Counted from the first letter of the stretch, positions 54,404 to 64,000 are shown. The stretch is 64,000 nucleotides of DNA from Devosia ureilytica (GCF_024273195.1 NZ_JAMZCU010000001.1:372001-436000), one strand, 5' to 3'. The notes: generated by a model from the letters alone, not told the origin. Numbers and translations are program-made.

Positions 54404-55540
54404 TTAGCGCAAAATACCGAAATGGTCGAACACCGTGTCGTTGAACAATGTGAAGACCATCAGTGCCAGCACCAGGGCAAACCCGAACCTGAACCCGATT
54501 TCCTGGATCCGCAGGCTGAGGGGGCGGCCCCGAATGGCCTCGACCAGATAGTACATCAGATGTCCACCGTCGAGCATGGGCACCGGCAACAGGTTGAAGA
54601 CCCCGATATTGAGGGAGAGGAGCGCCATGAGGTTGATGAGGGCGACGATGCCAAGGGTGGCGACCTCGCCGGAGACCTTGGCGACCTTTACCGGTCCACC
54701 CAGTTGCTCCACGTCACCGCGGCCGACGAAGAAGTCCCCCAGGAATGCGGCGGTTCGCTGCACGATGAAGCGGATTTCCTCGAGCGTCATGCCCACGGCC
54801 TCGACCGGACCGGGCCGATAGAGGACCACGTCAGCGTCTTCAACGTCCCGGGTGACCCCGATTCGTCCGATCCGCTGCTCATTGCCAAATCGATCTTCGA
54901 CCTGCACAGCTTCAGGCACCAGCGTCAGGTTTTGTGTCTCGCCGTTGCGTTTCAGCTCGACTGAAACAGGGCGCTCCGGGCTGGTGGCGACATAGCGCTG
55001 GAAATCTTCAAAGCCGCGAACAGCATAGCCATCGACAGCGATGATTTCGTCGCCTGCGAGAAATCCGGCGGATTCGGCAACTGAACCGGCCAGCACCTCA
55101 CCGATTACCGGTGTGATGGTGTAGCGGCCATAGCCCAGCAGCAGAGCGTAGAGGATGAGGAAGGTCAGAAGCACATTGGCCAGCGGGCCGGCGGCGACAA
55201 TGGCAATGCGTTGCCAGACATTCTTGTTGACGAAAAGTCGCGGGGCCAATTCCGGCGGCGCCTTTTCGATGACATCAGCGTCGTGCCCGCCGGCGGGGTT
55301 CATGTCGCCAACAAAGCGCACATAGCCGCCGAGCGGGATAGCCGAAATGCGCCACCGCGTGCCGTGCCGGTCGTTCCAACCGATCAGTTCGCGCCCAAAG
55401 CCGACGGAAAAAGTCTGGATCGCCACGCCGTTCCAACGGGCAACCAGATAGTGGCCCATTTCGTGGACGAAGACGATGACCGTGAGCACCACAAGGAAGG
55501 GCACGATGTAGGACAGGAGCCAGAAGGCGAAATCAAACAT
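54404..55540 (-). CDS. rseP: Site-2 zinc metalloprotease RseP
   Basis: Intramembrane protease that cleaves anti-sigma factors and leftover signal peptides. It has 378 residues with the HEMGH zinc motif in the first transmembrane helix, a PDZ domain (about 130-200, VIGEVLAGSVAESAGFLAGDEI) and the third ligand in NLLPVPMLDGGHL. Only one PDZ domain is recognisable, against two in E. coli. It lies between cdsA and bamA; the dxr gene that often sits beside it is missing. Confidence 0.95.
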   Translation of the reverse strand: MFDFAFWLLSYIVPFLVVLTVIVFVHEMGHYLVARWNGVAIQTFSVGFGRELIGWNDRHGTRWRISAIPLGGYVRFVGDMNPAGGHDADVIEKAPPELAPRLFVNKNVWQRIAIVAAGPLANVLLTFLILYALLLGYGRYTITPVIGEVLAGSVAESAGFLAGDEIIAVDGYAVRGFEDFQRYVATSPERPVSVELKRNGETQNLTLVPEAVQVEDRFGNEQRIGRIGVTRDVEDADVVLYRPGPVEAVGMTLEEIRFIVQRTAAFLGDFFVGRGDVEQLGGPVKVAKVSGEVATLGIVALINLMALLSLNIGVFNLLPVPMLDGGHLMYYLVEAIRGRPLSLRIQEIGFRFGFALVLALMVFTLFNDTVFDHFGILR

Positions 55541-55582
55541 GCAGTATCCAATTCAGGTGTGCCCCAAAAAGGAGCCGGCGCA

Positions 55583-56443
55583 CTACCAATGGAGCAAACC
55601 TTCGGCGATTGCGCCGAATCCGGCGTGGGACATGCCCACGATTGCCACCAGGAACACGCCGAATGTGAGGCTATCGAGCCGATCCATCAACCCGCCATGA
55701 CCAGGAATGATGTCGCCACTGTCCTTGATGCGGAAGAATCGCTTGATGGCACTTTCGGACAAGTCGCCCGCCTGCCCCAGTATGCTGATTGTCGCGGACA
55801 GCAAGATGCCGATCCAGATGGGAGAGTCGGTGACCCAGATCCAGACCAGCAACCCGGCACCAGTCCCCAATGCGAGGCCGCCAAGCGCGCCCGACCAGGT
55901 CTTGGATGGCGAAATGTCGGGCGCCAGCTTTTCGCCGCCGATCTGGCGGCCGGTGAAAAAGGCGGCAGAGTCCGTCATCCAGACCACGGTGCCCAGATAG
56001 AGCCCTGCCCAGATGCCGGCGTTGCCGGTGCCGCGCATCGCGATGAGGGAGATAATGAGCAGACCAAACAGCACCAGCCCGCCGATGCGCCAGGCCAGGT
56101 GCTCGCGCCCCATGAAGATCGCCAGGACGCAGGCCAGTGCGATTGTTGCCAGTGAACCGACAATGCCAAGGAGCAGATAGAGCAGACCGGAAACCCCAAC
56201 GAGGCCGATCAGCAGCCAACCCATTGGCGTGAGCGGGGCGCGGGAGACCATGGTTTCCCATTCTCGATAGGCGCCGCCGTAAACGGCCCCGACTACGGCC
56301 GCGAACAGATAGCTGCCAACATAGATTGCCGTTGCGGTCAGGGCGATCAGTACGGCAGCTGAAGCGAGGCGCGGACCAATATCGGCCCAGGAACGCCGGG
56401 TCTGTCTGGAAGGTTCTGGCTGGGGACCGCCCGGTTCGCTCAA
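55583..56443 (-). CDS. cdsA: Phosphatidate cytidylyltransferase
   Basis: Makes CDP-diacylglycerol from phosphatidate and CTP, 286 residues. It is a polytopic membrane protein with about eight helices and the family signature KRFFRIKDSGDIIPGHGGL followed by MDRLDS near the C-terminus. Its start overlaps the uppS stop by four bases. Confidence 0.94.
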   Translation of the reverse strand: MSEPGGPQPEPSRQTRRSWADIGPRLASAAVLIALTATAIYVGSYLFAAVVGAVYGGAYREWETMVSRAPLTPMGWLLIGLVGVSGLLYLLLGIVGSLATIALACVLAIFMGREHLAWRIGGLVLFGLLIISLIAMRGTGNAGIWAGLYLGTVVWMTDSAAFFTGRQIGGEKLAPDISPSKTWSGALGGLALGTGAGLLVWIWVTDSPIWIGILLSATISILGQAGDLSESAIKRFFRIKDSGDIIPGHGGLMDRLDSLTFGVFLVAIVGMSHAGFGAIAEGLLHW

Positions 56444-57201
56444 CTCGCCGTCGCTCCAATGCCGCCAAACCGCCGGTCCCGCTGGGAATAGGACTCGAGG
56501 ACCCGGATGAAGCTGGCCTCGTCAAAATCGGGCCAATGCTCATCGACAAAGACGAATTCAGCGTAGGCGGCCTGCCACAACAGGAAATTCGACAGGCGCT
56601 GTTCGCCGCTGGTACGGATGATCACGTCAGGGTCGGGCATGCCGGCGGTATAGAGCGCATCGCCTAGCCGCTTCTCGTCGATTGCTTCCGGATCGAGCCG
56701 ACCGGCGGCCACTTCGCGGGCCAGGTGGCGAGCGGCAGCAACAATCTCAGTTTTGCTGCCATAGTTGAAGGCAACAACCAGTGTCAGGCCCGTGTTCGCG
56801 TGGGTCTTGGCCTCAACATCCTCGATCAACCGCACCAGGGACGGGTCGAGATCCTGGCGGGAGCCGATGATCCGCACGCGGACATTGTTGCGGATTAAGC
56901 GCTGCAGGTCTGATGCAACAAAGCGACGCAAAAGATTGAAAATGAAAGAAATCTCGTCGGGCGGCCTGGACCAGTTCTCGGACGAGAAGCTGAACACCGT
57001 CAGGTAGCCGACGCCATAATTGATGCAGTGCTCAACGAGGCCGCGCAGGGCCTTGACGCCCTCGACATGCCCCTCGGTCCGGCGCTTGCCGCGCAGCTTG
57101 GCCCAGCGACCATTGCCGTCCATGATAACGCCAAGATGGCGCGGAATCTTAAGGCCCGCGCCCGTCTCGACGTTAACACTGGCGGCCGGTTCCCCTGCCA
57201 T
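56440..57201 (-). CDS. uppS: Undecaprenyl diphosphate synthase
   Basis: Cis-prenyltransferase that makes the C55 carrier for peptidoglycan and O-antigen, 253 residues. The catalytic Asp is in GVIMDGNGRWA; VAFNYGSKTEIV, FSSENWSRP and the RTSGEQRLSNFLLWQ segment are family hallmarks. A gap of 33 bases separates it from frr upstream. Confidence 0.96.
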   Translation of the reverse strand: MAGEPAASVNVETGAGLKIPRHLGVIMDGNGRWAKLRGKRRTEGHVEGVKALRGLVEHCINYGVGYLTVFSFSSENWSRPPDEISFIFNLLRRFVASDLQRLIRNNVRVRIIGSRQDLDPSLVRLIEDVEAKTHANTGLTLVVAFNYGSKTEIVAAARHLAREVAAGRLDPEAIDEKRLGDALYTAGMPDPDVIIRTSGEQRLSNFLLWQAAYAEFVFVDEHWPDFDEASFIRVLESYSQRDRRFGGIGATAS

Positions 57202-57234
57202 TGACGCCCTCCCGGCGCGAGATCAGCGGGTCAC

Positions 57235-57795
57235 TCAGACCTGCATGATCTCCTGTTCCTTGTGTGCCACGATGGTGTCGACTTCGGCGACAGCGTCATC
57301 GGTGGCTTTCTGCACCAGTTCGGACTGCTTCTTGACGTCGTCCTGGCTCATGTCGCCGTCTTTCTCCGCCTTTTTCAAGGCATCCATGCCGTCGCGACGA
57401 ATATGGCGCACGGCGACACGGGCCTGTTCGGCATAAGTGTGGGCAACCTTGGCCAGTTCCTTGCGGCGCTGCTCGTTGAGCTCGGGCAAGGGAACACGGA
57501 TCACCTGGCCTTCACCCATTGGATTGAGGCCCAGGCCACTGTCGCGAATGGCCTTTTCGACGGCATTTGCCATTGAACGGTCCCAAACCTGAACCGAGAG
57601 CATGCGCGGCTCGGGAACGGTCACCGTTGCGACCTGGCTCAGCGGCATGCGCGAGCCATAGGCCTCAACCGATACCGGATCGAGCAAGCTGGCGCTGGCC
57701 CGGCCAGTCCGCAAGCCGCCCAATTCGTCCTTGAGTGAAGCGACGGACTTCTGCATCCGGGTCTTGAGGTCGTTGAGATCGTACGTCGAGGCCAT
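57235..57795 (-). CDS. frr: Ribosome recycling factor
   Basis: Splits post-termination ribosomes together with EF-G, 186 residues. Typical segments are [21 protein letters not shown] in the hinge region and the long three-helix bundle with [15 protein letters not shown]. The start MASTYDLN is the homologous one. It lies 109 bases downstream of pyrH. Confidence 0.97.
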   Translation of the reverse strand: MASTYDLNDLKTRMQKSVASLKDELGGLRTGRASASLLDPVSVEAYGSRMPLSQVATVTVPEPRMLSVQVWDRSMANAVEKAIRDSGLGLNPMGEGQVIRVPLPELNEQRRKELAKVAHTYAEQARVAVRHIRRDGMDALKKAEKDGDMSQDDVKKQSELVQKATDDAVAEVDTIVAHKEQEIMQV

Positions 57796-57904
57796 TGCCG
57801 TTTCCTTCCAGTCTTGTGCCAGATATGGGTCGCTTGACAGGTGTCTGCGCCGATCCGGTTCTACTTTTGCTCCCGGGGGAGCGACGCCACGGTCCGTTGT
57901 CGCG

Positions 57905-58624
57905 CTAGAGCGGGTGGCCCACACGTGTAGACCGCCCCCTGCCCTCCAATACGCCCGAAAGACCGGCTTCGTCATCCAGAGCATACACGACTATCGGCAT
58001 GGCGTTGTCGCGGGCAAGCGCGAAGGCGGCAGTATCCATCACCTTGAGGTTCTGCTGAATAACCTCGTCATAGCCGATAGCATCATAGCGGGTGGCCGTC
58101 GGGTCCTTTTTCGGATCAGCGGAATAAACCCCATCGACCTTGGTGCCCTTGAGCACCACGTCGCATTCCAACTCGATGGCGCGCAAGGTGGCTGCCGTAT
58201 CGGTGGTGAAAAACGGATTGCCGGTGCCGCCGCCCAGAACGACCACAAAGCCTTCCTCCAGGGCGAGCTTGGCGTCGCGTGCGGTGAAGGTATCCGCCAC
58301 TGAAGGCATGGTCGCTGCGCTAAAGGGCTTCGACATGACACCCTGGCGCATGATGGCATTGCTGAGGGCCAACGCATTGATCATGGTGCCCAGCATGCCC
58401 ATCAAATCGGCCGTGACCCGGTCGGTGCCGTCGGCAGCGCCGGCCATGCCGCGAAAGATGTTGCCGCCACCCACTACAATGGCGACCTGGACGCCGGAGC
58501 GGGCTACGTCGGCAATCTGCTTGGCGACGGCCTGGAGGAAAGGTGGCTCGATGCCAAATGAATTGTCACCGGCAAGCGCCTCACCCGAAACCTTGAGCAA
58601 AATGCGCTTGTGAACTGGTGACAT
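57905..58624 (-). CDS. pyrH: UMP kinase
   Basis: Phosphorylates UMP to UDP and is feedback-inhibited by UTP, 239 residues of the amino acid kinase fold. Landmarks are [38 protein letters not shown] and [13 protein letters not shown]. The start at MSPVHKRIL begins homology. Confidence 0.97.
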   Translation of the reverse strand: MSPVHKRILLKVSGEALAGDNSFGIEPPFLQAVAKQIADVARSGVQVAIVVGGGNIFRGMAGAADGTDRVTADLMGMLGTMINALALSNAIMRQGVMSKPFSAATMPSVADTFTARDAKLALEEGFVVVLGGGTGNPFFTTDTAATLRAIELECDVVLKGTKVDGVYSADPKKDPTATRYDAIGYDEVIQQNLKVMDTAAFALARDNAMPIVVYALDDEAGLSGVLEGRGRSTRVGHPL

Positions 58625-58782
58625 CGGCCGGACCCCTTGATCAGAAAAATATGCGGGCCACCGAATCCGGCGGGCCCGGCGAACCCTAAGGCAAAACACT
58701 CAGCAAATGAAGCCGAGGCTCTACATGAGAGGACTGTGAAATTCGTGAGCTCGATCCAGATAATAGCGCGTTCTGGAGAGCG

Positions 58783-58808
58783 GAGGACGGGCCCTTGGGC
58801 CCATCCTC
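58783..58808. other. Hairpin in the tsf-pyrH gap
   Basis: GAGGA pairs with TCCTC and GGGCC with GGCCC around a CTTG loop, with one mismatch between. It lies 14 bases after the tsf stop. No T-run follows, so it looks like an mRNA-stabilising 3' structure rather than a terminator. Confidence 0.45.
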
Positions 58809-58821
58809 AAGATGGTTCGGC

Positions 58822-59748
58822 TTACTTGACGCCGGCAGTGGCCGCCACTTCAGCGGCGAAGTCGCTTTCGACCTTTTCGATGCCTTCGCCAAGGGCGAAA
58901 CGCACGAAACGGGTCAGCTTGATCGGAGCGCCGGCATCCTTTTCGGCGTTCTTGATCGCGTCGGCAACCTTGGTCTCGCCGTCGATGACAAAGACCTGGC
59001 TGAGCAAGGTGACTTCTTCGAAGTACTTGCGCATACGGCCTTCGACCATCTTTTCGGCGATCTCGGCAGACTTGCCGCTTTCCTTGACCTGCTCGAGAAT
59101 GATGGCGCGCTCACGGGCGACAACGTCCTGATCCAGTTCTTCGACCGAAATGGCCTGCGGCTGGGCGGCAGCAATGTGCATGGCCAGCTGCTTGCCGAGA
59201 GCCGACAGGGCAGCCTTGTCGCCGGTCGATTCAAGCGCAACCAGGATACCGATCTTGCCCAGGCCGGGCTTGACCGCGCTGTGGATGTAGCTTTCGACGA
59301 CGCCGTCGGTCACCGAGACCGTCTGCGTGCGGCGCAGGTTCATGTTCTCGCCGATCTTGGCGATGGCTTCGGTCAGCTCAGCCGAAACAGAGTGGCCGGT
59401 GCCGGGGAACGGCATTTCGCCCAGCTTGACGACGTCGCCATCGGCGTCGAGCGCCAGCTTGGCAACGGTGCCGACGATGTTCTGGAACTGCTCGTTGCGC
59501 GCAACGAAATCGGTCTCGGAGTTGACTTCAACAGCGGCGGCCTTGGTGCCGGCGGTAACAACGCCAACCAGACCTTCGGCAGCAACGCGATCGGCCTTCT
59601 TGGCAGCCTTGGCAAGGCCACGGGTGCGCAGCCAGTCGACCGCAGCTTCCAGATCGCCGTTGGTTTCGGCCAGTGCTTTTTTGCAGTCCATCATCCCGAC
59701 GCCAGTCGAGTCGCGGAGCTGCTTGACCATTGCAGCAGTGATTTCCAT
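58822..59748 (-). CDS. tsf: Elongation factor Ts
   Basis: Nucleotide exchange factor for EF-Tu, 308 residues. The N-terminal UBA-like domain reads [19 protein letters not shown]; the core includes [13 protein letters not shown] with the TDFV motif that contacts EF-Tu. It follows rpsB in the usual order after a 167-base structured spacer. Confidence 0.97.
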   Translation of the reverse strand: MEITAAMVKQLRDSTGVGMMDCKKALAETNGDLEAAVDWLRTRGLAKAAKKADRVAAEGLVGVVTAGTKAAAVEVNSETDFVARNEQFQNIVGTVAKLALDADGDVVKLGEMPFPGTGHSVSAELTEAIAKIGENMNLRRTQTVSVTDGVVESYIHSAVKPGLGKIGILVALESTGDKAALSALGKQLAMHIAAAQPQAISVEELDQDVVARERAIILEQVKESGKSAEIAEKMVEGRMRKYFEEVTLLSQVFVIDGETKVADAIKNAEKDAGAPIKLTRFVRFALGEGIEKVESDFAAEVAATAGVK

Positions 59749-59762
59749 GGGTTCACCTCTTG

Positions 59763-59782
59763 GCGGCCCCTTGCGGGGCGGC
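59763..59782. other. tsf leader hairpin with GNRA loop
   Basis: On the minus strand GCCGCCCC-GCAA-GGGGCCGC forms an eight-pair stem with one mismatch, ending about five bases before the AAGAGG ribosome site of tsf. On the plus strand it is followed by five Ts and would resemble a terminator for an antisense transcript. Confidence 0.5.
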
Positions 59783-59856
59783 TTTTTGAGTAGGGATCAG
59801 TCTGTGTTGAGCATGATCGTGCGGGAGAACCGATATTCGCTTTTCCCAATCATGCG

Positions 59857-59903
59857 CCAGCCCGCATTCGGGCTGGACGTGCCTCCCAGCCAAGGAAGGC
59901 ACG
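59857..59903. other. Tandem hairpins after rpsB
   Basis: CCAGCCCG-CATT-CGGGCTGG (59857-59876) is a perfect hairpin; next to it CGTGCCT (59878-59884) pairs with AGGCACG (59897-59903). Neither has a T-run. They may stabilise or attenuate the rpsB-tsf message. Confidence 0.5.
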
Positions 59904-59915
59904 CCTAGACGACGA

Positions 59916-60689
59916 TTAGTTGACGGCGGTTTCGCCTTCGGTCGGCAGGTCCTCAGCCGGAGCTTCGGATGCAGAGCCGAGGTCGGTGCCCAGGGCGCTC
60001 GACGAACGGCCAATGCCGTCGATGGCAGCGCGCGAGATCAGCGAGACATAAAGCTCGAGAGCGCGGCTGGCGTCGTCATTGCCGGGGATGGCGAAATCGA
60101 CGATGTCGGGATCGCAATTGGTATCAACAATGGCAACGACCGGGATGCCCAGACGACGGGCTTCCTTGATGGCGTTTTCTTCCTTGTTGGTGTCGATCAC
60201 GAACAGCAGGTTGGGCAGGTTGCCCATGTCCTTGATGCCGCCCAGGTCGCGCTCAAGACGCTCCTGCTCGCGGGACATCATCAGGCGCTCCTTCTTGGTG
60301 CGCAGGGACAGATCGGCCTCGCTCATCGACTCAAGCTCGCGCAGGCGGGCAATCGAGTTCGAGATGGTCTGCCAGTTGGTCAGCGTGCCGCCGAGCCAAC
60401 GGGAATTGACATAGTACTGGGCCGACTGCTTGGCGGCATCGGCCACCAGCGGGGCAGCCTGACGCTTGGTGCCGACGAAGAGCACGCGGCCGCCATCGGC
60501 AACGGTGTCAGACACAAGCTGCAGGGCGCGGCTGAGGGCCGGCACGGTCTGGCTCAGGTCGAGGATGTGGATGTCGTTGCGAACGCCGAAGATGTAGCGT
60601 TCCATCTTCGGGTTCCAGCGGTGCTTCTGGTGGCCGAAGTGAACACCAGCTTCGAGAAGCTGACGCATAGAGAATTCTGGCAGTGCCAT
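59916..60689 (-). CDS. rpsB: 30S ribosomal protein S2
   Basis: Structural protein of the small subunit (uS2), 257 residues. [20 protein letters not shown] is the family start, with [23 protein letters not shown] and [21 protein letters not shown] following. GGAG lies nine bases before the ATG. The C-terminal 25 residues form an acidic tail. Confidence 0.98.
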   Translation of the reverse strand: MALPEFSMRQLLEAGVHFGHQKHRWNPKMERYIFGVRNDIHILDLSQTVPALSRALQLVSDTVADGGRVLFVGTKRQAAPLVADAAKQSAQYYVNSRWLGGTLTNWQTISNSIARLRELESMSEADLSLRTKKERLMMSREQERLERDLGGIKDMGNLPNLLFVIDTNKEENAIKEARRLGIPVVAIVDTNCDPDIVDFAIPGNDDASRALELYVSLISRAAIDGIGRSSSALGTDLGSASEAPAEDLPTEGETAVN

Positions 60690-60821
60690 GATGGGCTGCT
60701 CCTTTACCGGTTGATGCCTCCACGAAGCCTTGCAGCGGAACCCGCCACCGGTTGGATTTCCAGCAAAGGAAAGCCTGCTTCGTGTGTGAAATCACGTTCG
60801 ACCCATGCCGAACGCGTGCGT

Positions 60822-60850
60822 GCTATATGCGAACAAGGCCAGAGAAGCAA
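60822..60850 (-). promoter_or_regulatory. rpsB-tsf promoter
   Basis: On the minus strand TTGCTT and TATAGC with 17-base spacing. It would give a leader of about 125 bases before rpsB. Two copies of the self-complementary hexamer ACCGGT in that leader could pair and offer a site for S2 autoregulation. Confidence 0.55.
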
Positions 60851-61169
60851 GCCACCGGCCCCTGCGTGGGCAATTCTTCGCATTTTCACAACAAGTTCAA
60901 GGAACAGTTGGGCCCTTCATGCTATTGTTTGATCATAGACCCGCGCCCAGACGCGGGGTCAAGGGTGAGAGCCCCTGAGCGAGGGAGGAAGGGCCGATGG
61001 CTCGCCTCCCCCGCGCTTTTCTGGGCAATCGCATCGACGAAATCCAGAGTCAGGTCGCGCTGCTGATCCTCGGATCAAGTCCGAGGAGCAAAGCCGTTGC
61101 CACTTTTTCTGGAAACGCGCTCCGGTTCTCGACATTTTCGGCTGGGCCCGAGCTGAATGGCAATGGGGC
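60851..61169. other. 319-base gap between rpsB promoter and dnaE end
   Basis: No gene seen. It holds a hairpin (GACCCGCG with CGCGGGGTC, 60938-60960, one bulge) without a T-run and several short frames lacking any family resemblance or ribosome site. The dnaE transcript must end somewhere here, but no clear intrinsic terminator was found. Confidence 0.4.
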
Positions 61170-64000
61170 CTAGGCGAAGCGGACGTCGGTCACCCCATCC
61201 AATGCCTTGATGCCTCCCGCCACTTCGGGCGTGATGTTGTACTTCCCGGGCAGTTCGATCTCATATTCACGGGCGCCGCCATCGCGGATGACCACGAAAT
61301 TGACGGTGCCATTACCGCCGCGCTTGAGCTGGGCGCTGATGGCCCCCAAAGCCTTGGCGTCGGCCGTGAAAACGGTCAGCTGCCGATCAACGCGTTCCGC
61401 GAGGCCCTCGATGGGCTCTGCCGAAATCAGGCGGAGGCTGATGCCCTCGGCGCGCTCATCGGCGCCCACCTGGAGTATGACCGAATTGCCAGGCTGCAGG
61501 ATGGCGCCGTATTCGTTGATCTGCTCGGAAAAGGCAATGGTTTCAAAGGTGCCGCTCTGGTCGGACAAGGACAGGATCATCATCGGCGTGCCCTTACGCG
61601 TTCGCCTGTCGTTACGCGATGAAATGGTTCCGGCGAGACGCCCGGCCCCTGCCCCATCCTTGACCGCGCGCTCGAAATCACTCCAGCGCTGGACGCGAAG
61701 CTTCTCAAAGAGATCGGTATAGGCGTCGAGCGGATGGGCCGAGAGGTGGAAGCCGATGGCGGCCAGTTCGCGATCGGCGCGTTCGGTGGAATTCCATACG
61801 GCGACGCCCGTGGGCAGGCGGAACGGCTCTTCCTCGACACTATCGAACATGGAGACCTGGCCGCTGCTGCGGTCAGCCGTCAGGGCCTGCGCCGTGCCAA
61901 TGACTGTTTCAACGGCGGCAAAGGCGACTTCGCGCCGTGGCGCCAGACCATCGAAGGCGCCAGCATTGACCAGGGTTTCGAGCGTGCGTTTGTTGAGAAC
62001 GCGCGGATCGACCCGGCGGGCGAAATCTCCGAGATCCTTGAACGGCGTATCGCCCCGCACTTCGACAATGTGTTCTGCCATGGCGCGGCCCACGCCCTTG
62101 ACCGCCGACAGACCATAATGAACGCGGTCGTTCTTGACCGAGAACACGACCTCGGACTGGTTCACGCAGGGCGGGACAACCTCGATACCCTTTTTGCTCG
62201 CTTCGCGACGGAAATCGGCCAGCTTGTCGGTCTGGGCCATGTCGAGCGTCATCGACGCTGCATAGAACTCGTGCGGATAGTGTTCCTTGAGATAGGCGGT
62301 TTGATAGGAGACCCAGGCATAGGCCGCCGCATGGCTTTTGTTGAAGCCGTAGTTGGCGAACTTGGCGAGCAGGTCGAAGATTTCGTCGGCCAGCGCTTCC
62401 TTGACGCCCTCCTTGGCCGAACCGTCGCGGAAACGAACGCGCTGGCGGTCCATTTCCGCGCGGTCCTTCTTGCCCATGGCGCGGCGCAACATGTCGGCTT
62501 CGCCCAGCGAGTAGCCTGACAGGAGTTGGGCGATCTGCATCACCTGTTCCTGATAGACGATGATGCCGTAAGTCTCGTCGAGCACTGTCGACAGCGTCGG
62601 ATGCGGATAGGCGACATCCTCGCGACCATGCTTGCGATCAATGAAACTCGGGATGTTGTCCATCGGGCCAGGCCGATAGAGCGCGTTCATGGCGATCAGG
62701 TCTTCGATGCGGTCGGGCTTCAACTCCATCAGGGCCCGGCGCATGCCGGCGCTTTCAAACTGGAAGATGCCGTAGGTGTCGCCACGGGCATAAAGCTTGT
62801 AGGTCGCCGCGTCATCGATGGGGATGGCGTCGATGTCGAGTTCGACACCCCGTTTTTTCACCATGTCCACGGCGTAGCGGATGGTGGTCAGGGTTTTCAG
62901 ACCCAGGAAGTCGAATTTGACGAGGCCGGCGGGCTCGACCCATTTCAGGTTGTATTGCGTCACCGGCATGTCGGAACGCGGATCGCGGTAGAGCGGCAGC
63001 AGCTCCTGCAATGGCCGGTCGCCAATAACGATGCCGGCAGCATGGGTCGAGGCGTGGCGGAAGAGTCCTTCGAGCGCCTTGGAAATCTCGACGAGCTGGG
63101 CGACGGTCTCGTCCTCGTCGGCCATCTGCTTGAACTGCGGCACCTCTTTCATGGTGCGCTCGATGGACCATGGATCGGCCGGGTTGGCAGGCACGAGCTT
63201 ACAGATGCGGTCGACCTGGCCATAGGGCATCTGCAGGACGCGTCCGACGTCGCGCAGCACGGCGCGGGCCTGGAGCGTACCAAAGGTGATGATCTGCGCG
63301 ACCTGGCTGGACCCGTATTTGTCCTGCACATAGTCGATGACTTCCTCGCGCCGGTCCTGGCAGAAGTCGATGTCGAAGTCCGGCATCGAGATGCGCTCGG
63401 GGTTGAGGAAGCGCTCAAACAGCAGGTTGTAGCGCAAGGGATCGAGGTCGGTGATGGTGGTGGCATAGGCCACGAGAGAACCGGCACCCGAACCACGGCC
63501 CGGTCCAACCGGGATATCGTGCGCCTTGGCCCATTGGATGAAGTCGGCCACGATGAGGAAATAGCCGGGGAACTTCATCTTTTCGATGATGCTCAGCTCA
63601 AACTCGAGCCGGTCGCGGTATTCCGCTTCGCTCTTGCCGGGGGCGATGCCGGTGACCGCGAGGCGTTTATCGAGCCCCTCCATGGCGATCCGGCGCAATT
63701 CGAGCGCCTCGGCAGCGACAATCTCGTCCTCGGTGTCGTGCGATCCTGCGGCAAATTTCGGCAGGATGGGGCCACGGGTGCGCGGGCGGAAGGCAATGCG
63801 GCGCGCAATTTCTATGGTCGAATCCAGCGCCTCGGGCAGGTCGGAGAACAACTCGACCATTTCGGCACGGGTCTTGAAATAATATTGGTCGTTGAGCTTG
63901 CGGCGCTCATTTTGGGCCAGCACCGATCCACCGGCGATGGCCAAGAGCGCATCATGCGCCTCATATTCCCTGGCCGTCTTGAAGAAGGGCTCGTTGGTGG
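61170..64000 (-). CDS. dnaE: DNA polymerase III alpha subunit, C-terminal part
   Basis: Catalytic subunit of the replicative polymerase. The frame is open through the right edge (TNEPFFKTAREYEAHD is encoded at the border), so about the first 200 residues with the N-terminal PHP domain lie outside. Visible are part of the PHP and palm domains, the catalytic Asp pair in PDFDIDFCQDRRE, the fingers with GTLQARAVLRDVGR, the helix-hairpin-helix region (KGVGRAMAEHIVE) and the OB fold (GRLAGTISSRNDRRTRKGTP). The C-terminal tau-binding domain ends in DGVTDVRFA. It is of the DnaE1 type. Confidence 0.96.
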   Translation of the reverse strand, partial: TNEPFFKTAREYEAHDALLAIAGGSVLAQNERRKLNDQYYFKTRAEMVELFSDLPEALDSTIEIARRIAFRPRTRGPILPKFAAGSHDTEDEIVAAEALELRRIAMEGLDKRLAVTGIAPGKSEAEYRDRLEFELSIIEKMKFPGYFLIVADFIQWAKAHDIPVGPGRGSGAGSLVAYATTITDLDPLRYNLLFERFLNPERISMPDFDIDFCQDRREEVIDYVQDKYGSSQVAQIITFGTLQARAVLRDVGRVLQMPYGQVDRICKLVPANPADPWSIERTMKEVPQFKQMADEDETVAQLVEISKALEGLFRHASTHAAGIVIGDRPLQELLPLYRDPRSDMPVTQYNLKWVEPAGLVKFDFLGLKTLTTIRYAVDMVKKRGVELDIDAIPIDDAATYKLYARGDTYGIFQFESAGMRRALMELKPDRIEDLIAMNALYRPGPMDNIPSFIDRKHGREDVAYPHPTLSTVLDETYGIIVYQEQVMQIAQLLSGYSLGEADMLRRAMGKKDRAEMDRQRVRFRDGSAKEGVKEALADEIFDLLAKFANYGFNKSHAAAYAWVSYQTAYLKEHYPHEFYAASMTLDMAQTDKLADFRREASKKGIEVVPPCVNQSEVVFSVKNDRVHYGLSAVKGVGRAMAEHIVEVRGDTPFKDLGDFARRVDPRVLNKRTLETLVNAGAFDGLAPRREVAFAAVETVIGTAQALTADRSSGQVSMFDSVEEEPFRLPTGVAVWNSTERADRELAAIGFHLSAHPLDAYTDLFEKLRVQRWSDFERAVKDGAGAGRLAGTISSRNDRRTRKGTPMMILSLSDQSGTFETIAFSEQINEYGAILQPGNSVILQVGADERAEGISLRLISAEPIEGLAERVDRQLTVFTADAKALGAISAQLKRGGNGTVNFVVIRDGGAREYEIELPGKYNITPEVAGGIKALDGVTDVRFA

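Noticed and set aside
60938-60960. Hairpin GACCCGCG/CGCGGGGTC as dnaE terminator
   Set aside because: There is a bulge, and no T-run follows on either strand.
60752-61066. A 104-codon plus-strand frame upstream of rpsB
   Set aside because: It overlaps the rpsB promoter and leader on the other strand, has no ribosome site and an unstructured Arg/Pro/Cys-rich composition without family resemblance.

Overview
The window is a piece of alphaproteobacterial chromosome, most likely from the Hyphomicrobiales (Rhizobiales). A Devosia-like genome is my best guess from overall gene order and high G+C, but nothing in the window fixes the genus. The evidence is the chain ntrY-ntrX-hfq-hflX, a tmk-holB-metG-tatD-MBL operon, an alphaproteobacterial trpE/trpG/trpD/trpC-moaC-moeA-lexA block with GAAC-N7-GAAC LexA boxes, and the order comEC/gltX-gltA-lpxB-lpxA-fabZ-lpxD-bamA-rseP-cdsA-uppS-frr-pyrH-tsf-rpsB ending in dnaE. 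Coding density is very high and many neighbours overlap by ATGA, GTGA or TGATG junctions. I see no tRNA, rRNA, CRISPR array, insertion sequence or prophage.

Layout. Positions 1-4.6 kb hold the nitrogen/redox two-component pair NtrY-NtrX (NtrY cut by the window edge), the RNA chaperone Hfq and the ribosome-associated GTPase HflX. Positions 4.6-13 kb lie on the minus strand: mazG, then, read leftwards, rlpA, dacA-type carboxypeptidase, tmk, holB, metG, tatD and a PhnP-like metallo-hydrolase. Positions 13-22 kb hold metH with an operator-like palindrome, a CobW-like mini-protein, DUF1643, folD, small hypothetical genes, AMP nucleosidase and a GFA-family gene; a 350-base gap before amn may encode a minus-strand small RNA. 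Positions 22-28 kb hold eno, a VOC protein, a REP-like repeat, DUF4169, GNAT, pyrG, secG and tpiA.

Positions 28-37 kb hold ppiD, trpE, a Trp-containing micro-ORF, trpG-trpD-trpC-moaC-moeA, and lexA with an NTF2-like gene one base behind it. Positions 37-43.5 kb are an accessory sugar-acid cluster: an IlvD/Edd-family dehydratase diverging from dgoK, dgoA, an SMP-30 lactonase and a GH42 beta-galactosidase. Together they make most of a De Ley-Doudoroff-type route from galactosides to pyruvate and glyceraldehyde 3-phosphate; no galactose dehydrogenase, transporter or regulator is present. This cluster sits between lexA and comEC, which are usually close in related genomes. Positions 43.5-64 kb are core envelope, lipid A and translation genes, ending in a partial dnaE.

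The most interesting leads are the micro-ORF with two Trp codons between trpE and trpG, the possible small RNA before amn, the paired 16-base operator-like repeats exactly 60 bases apart in the sugar cluster, NtrX with a degenerate AAA+ domain, the CobW-derived mini-protein behind metH, and a terminator abutting the lpxD start. No wholly new multi-gene system was evident.
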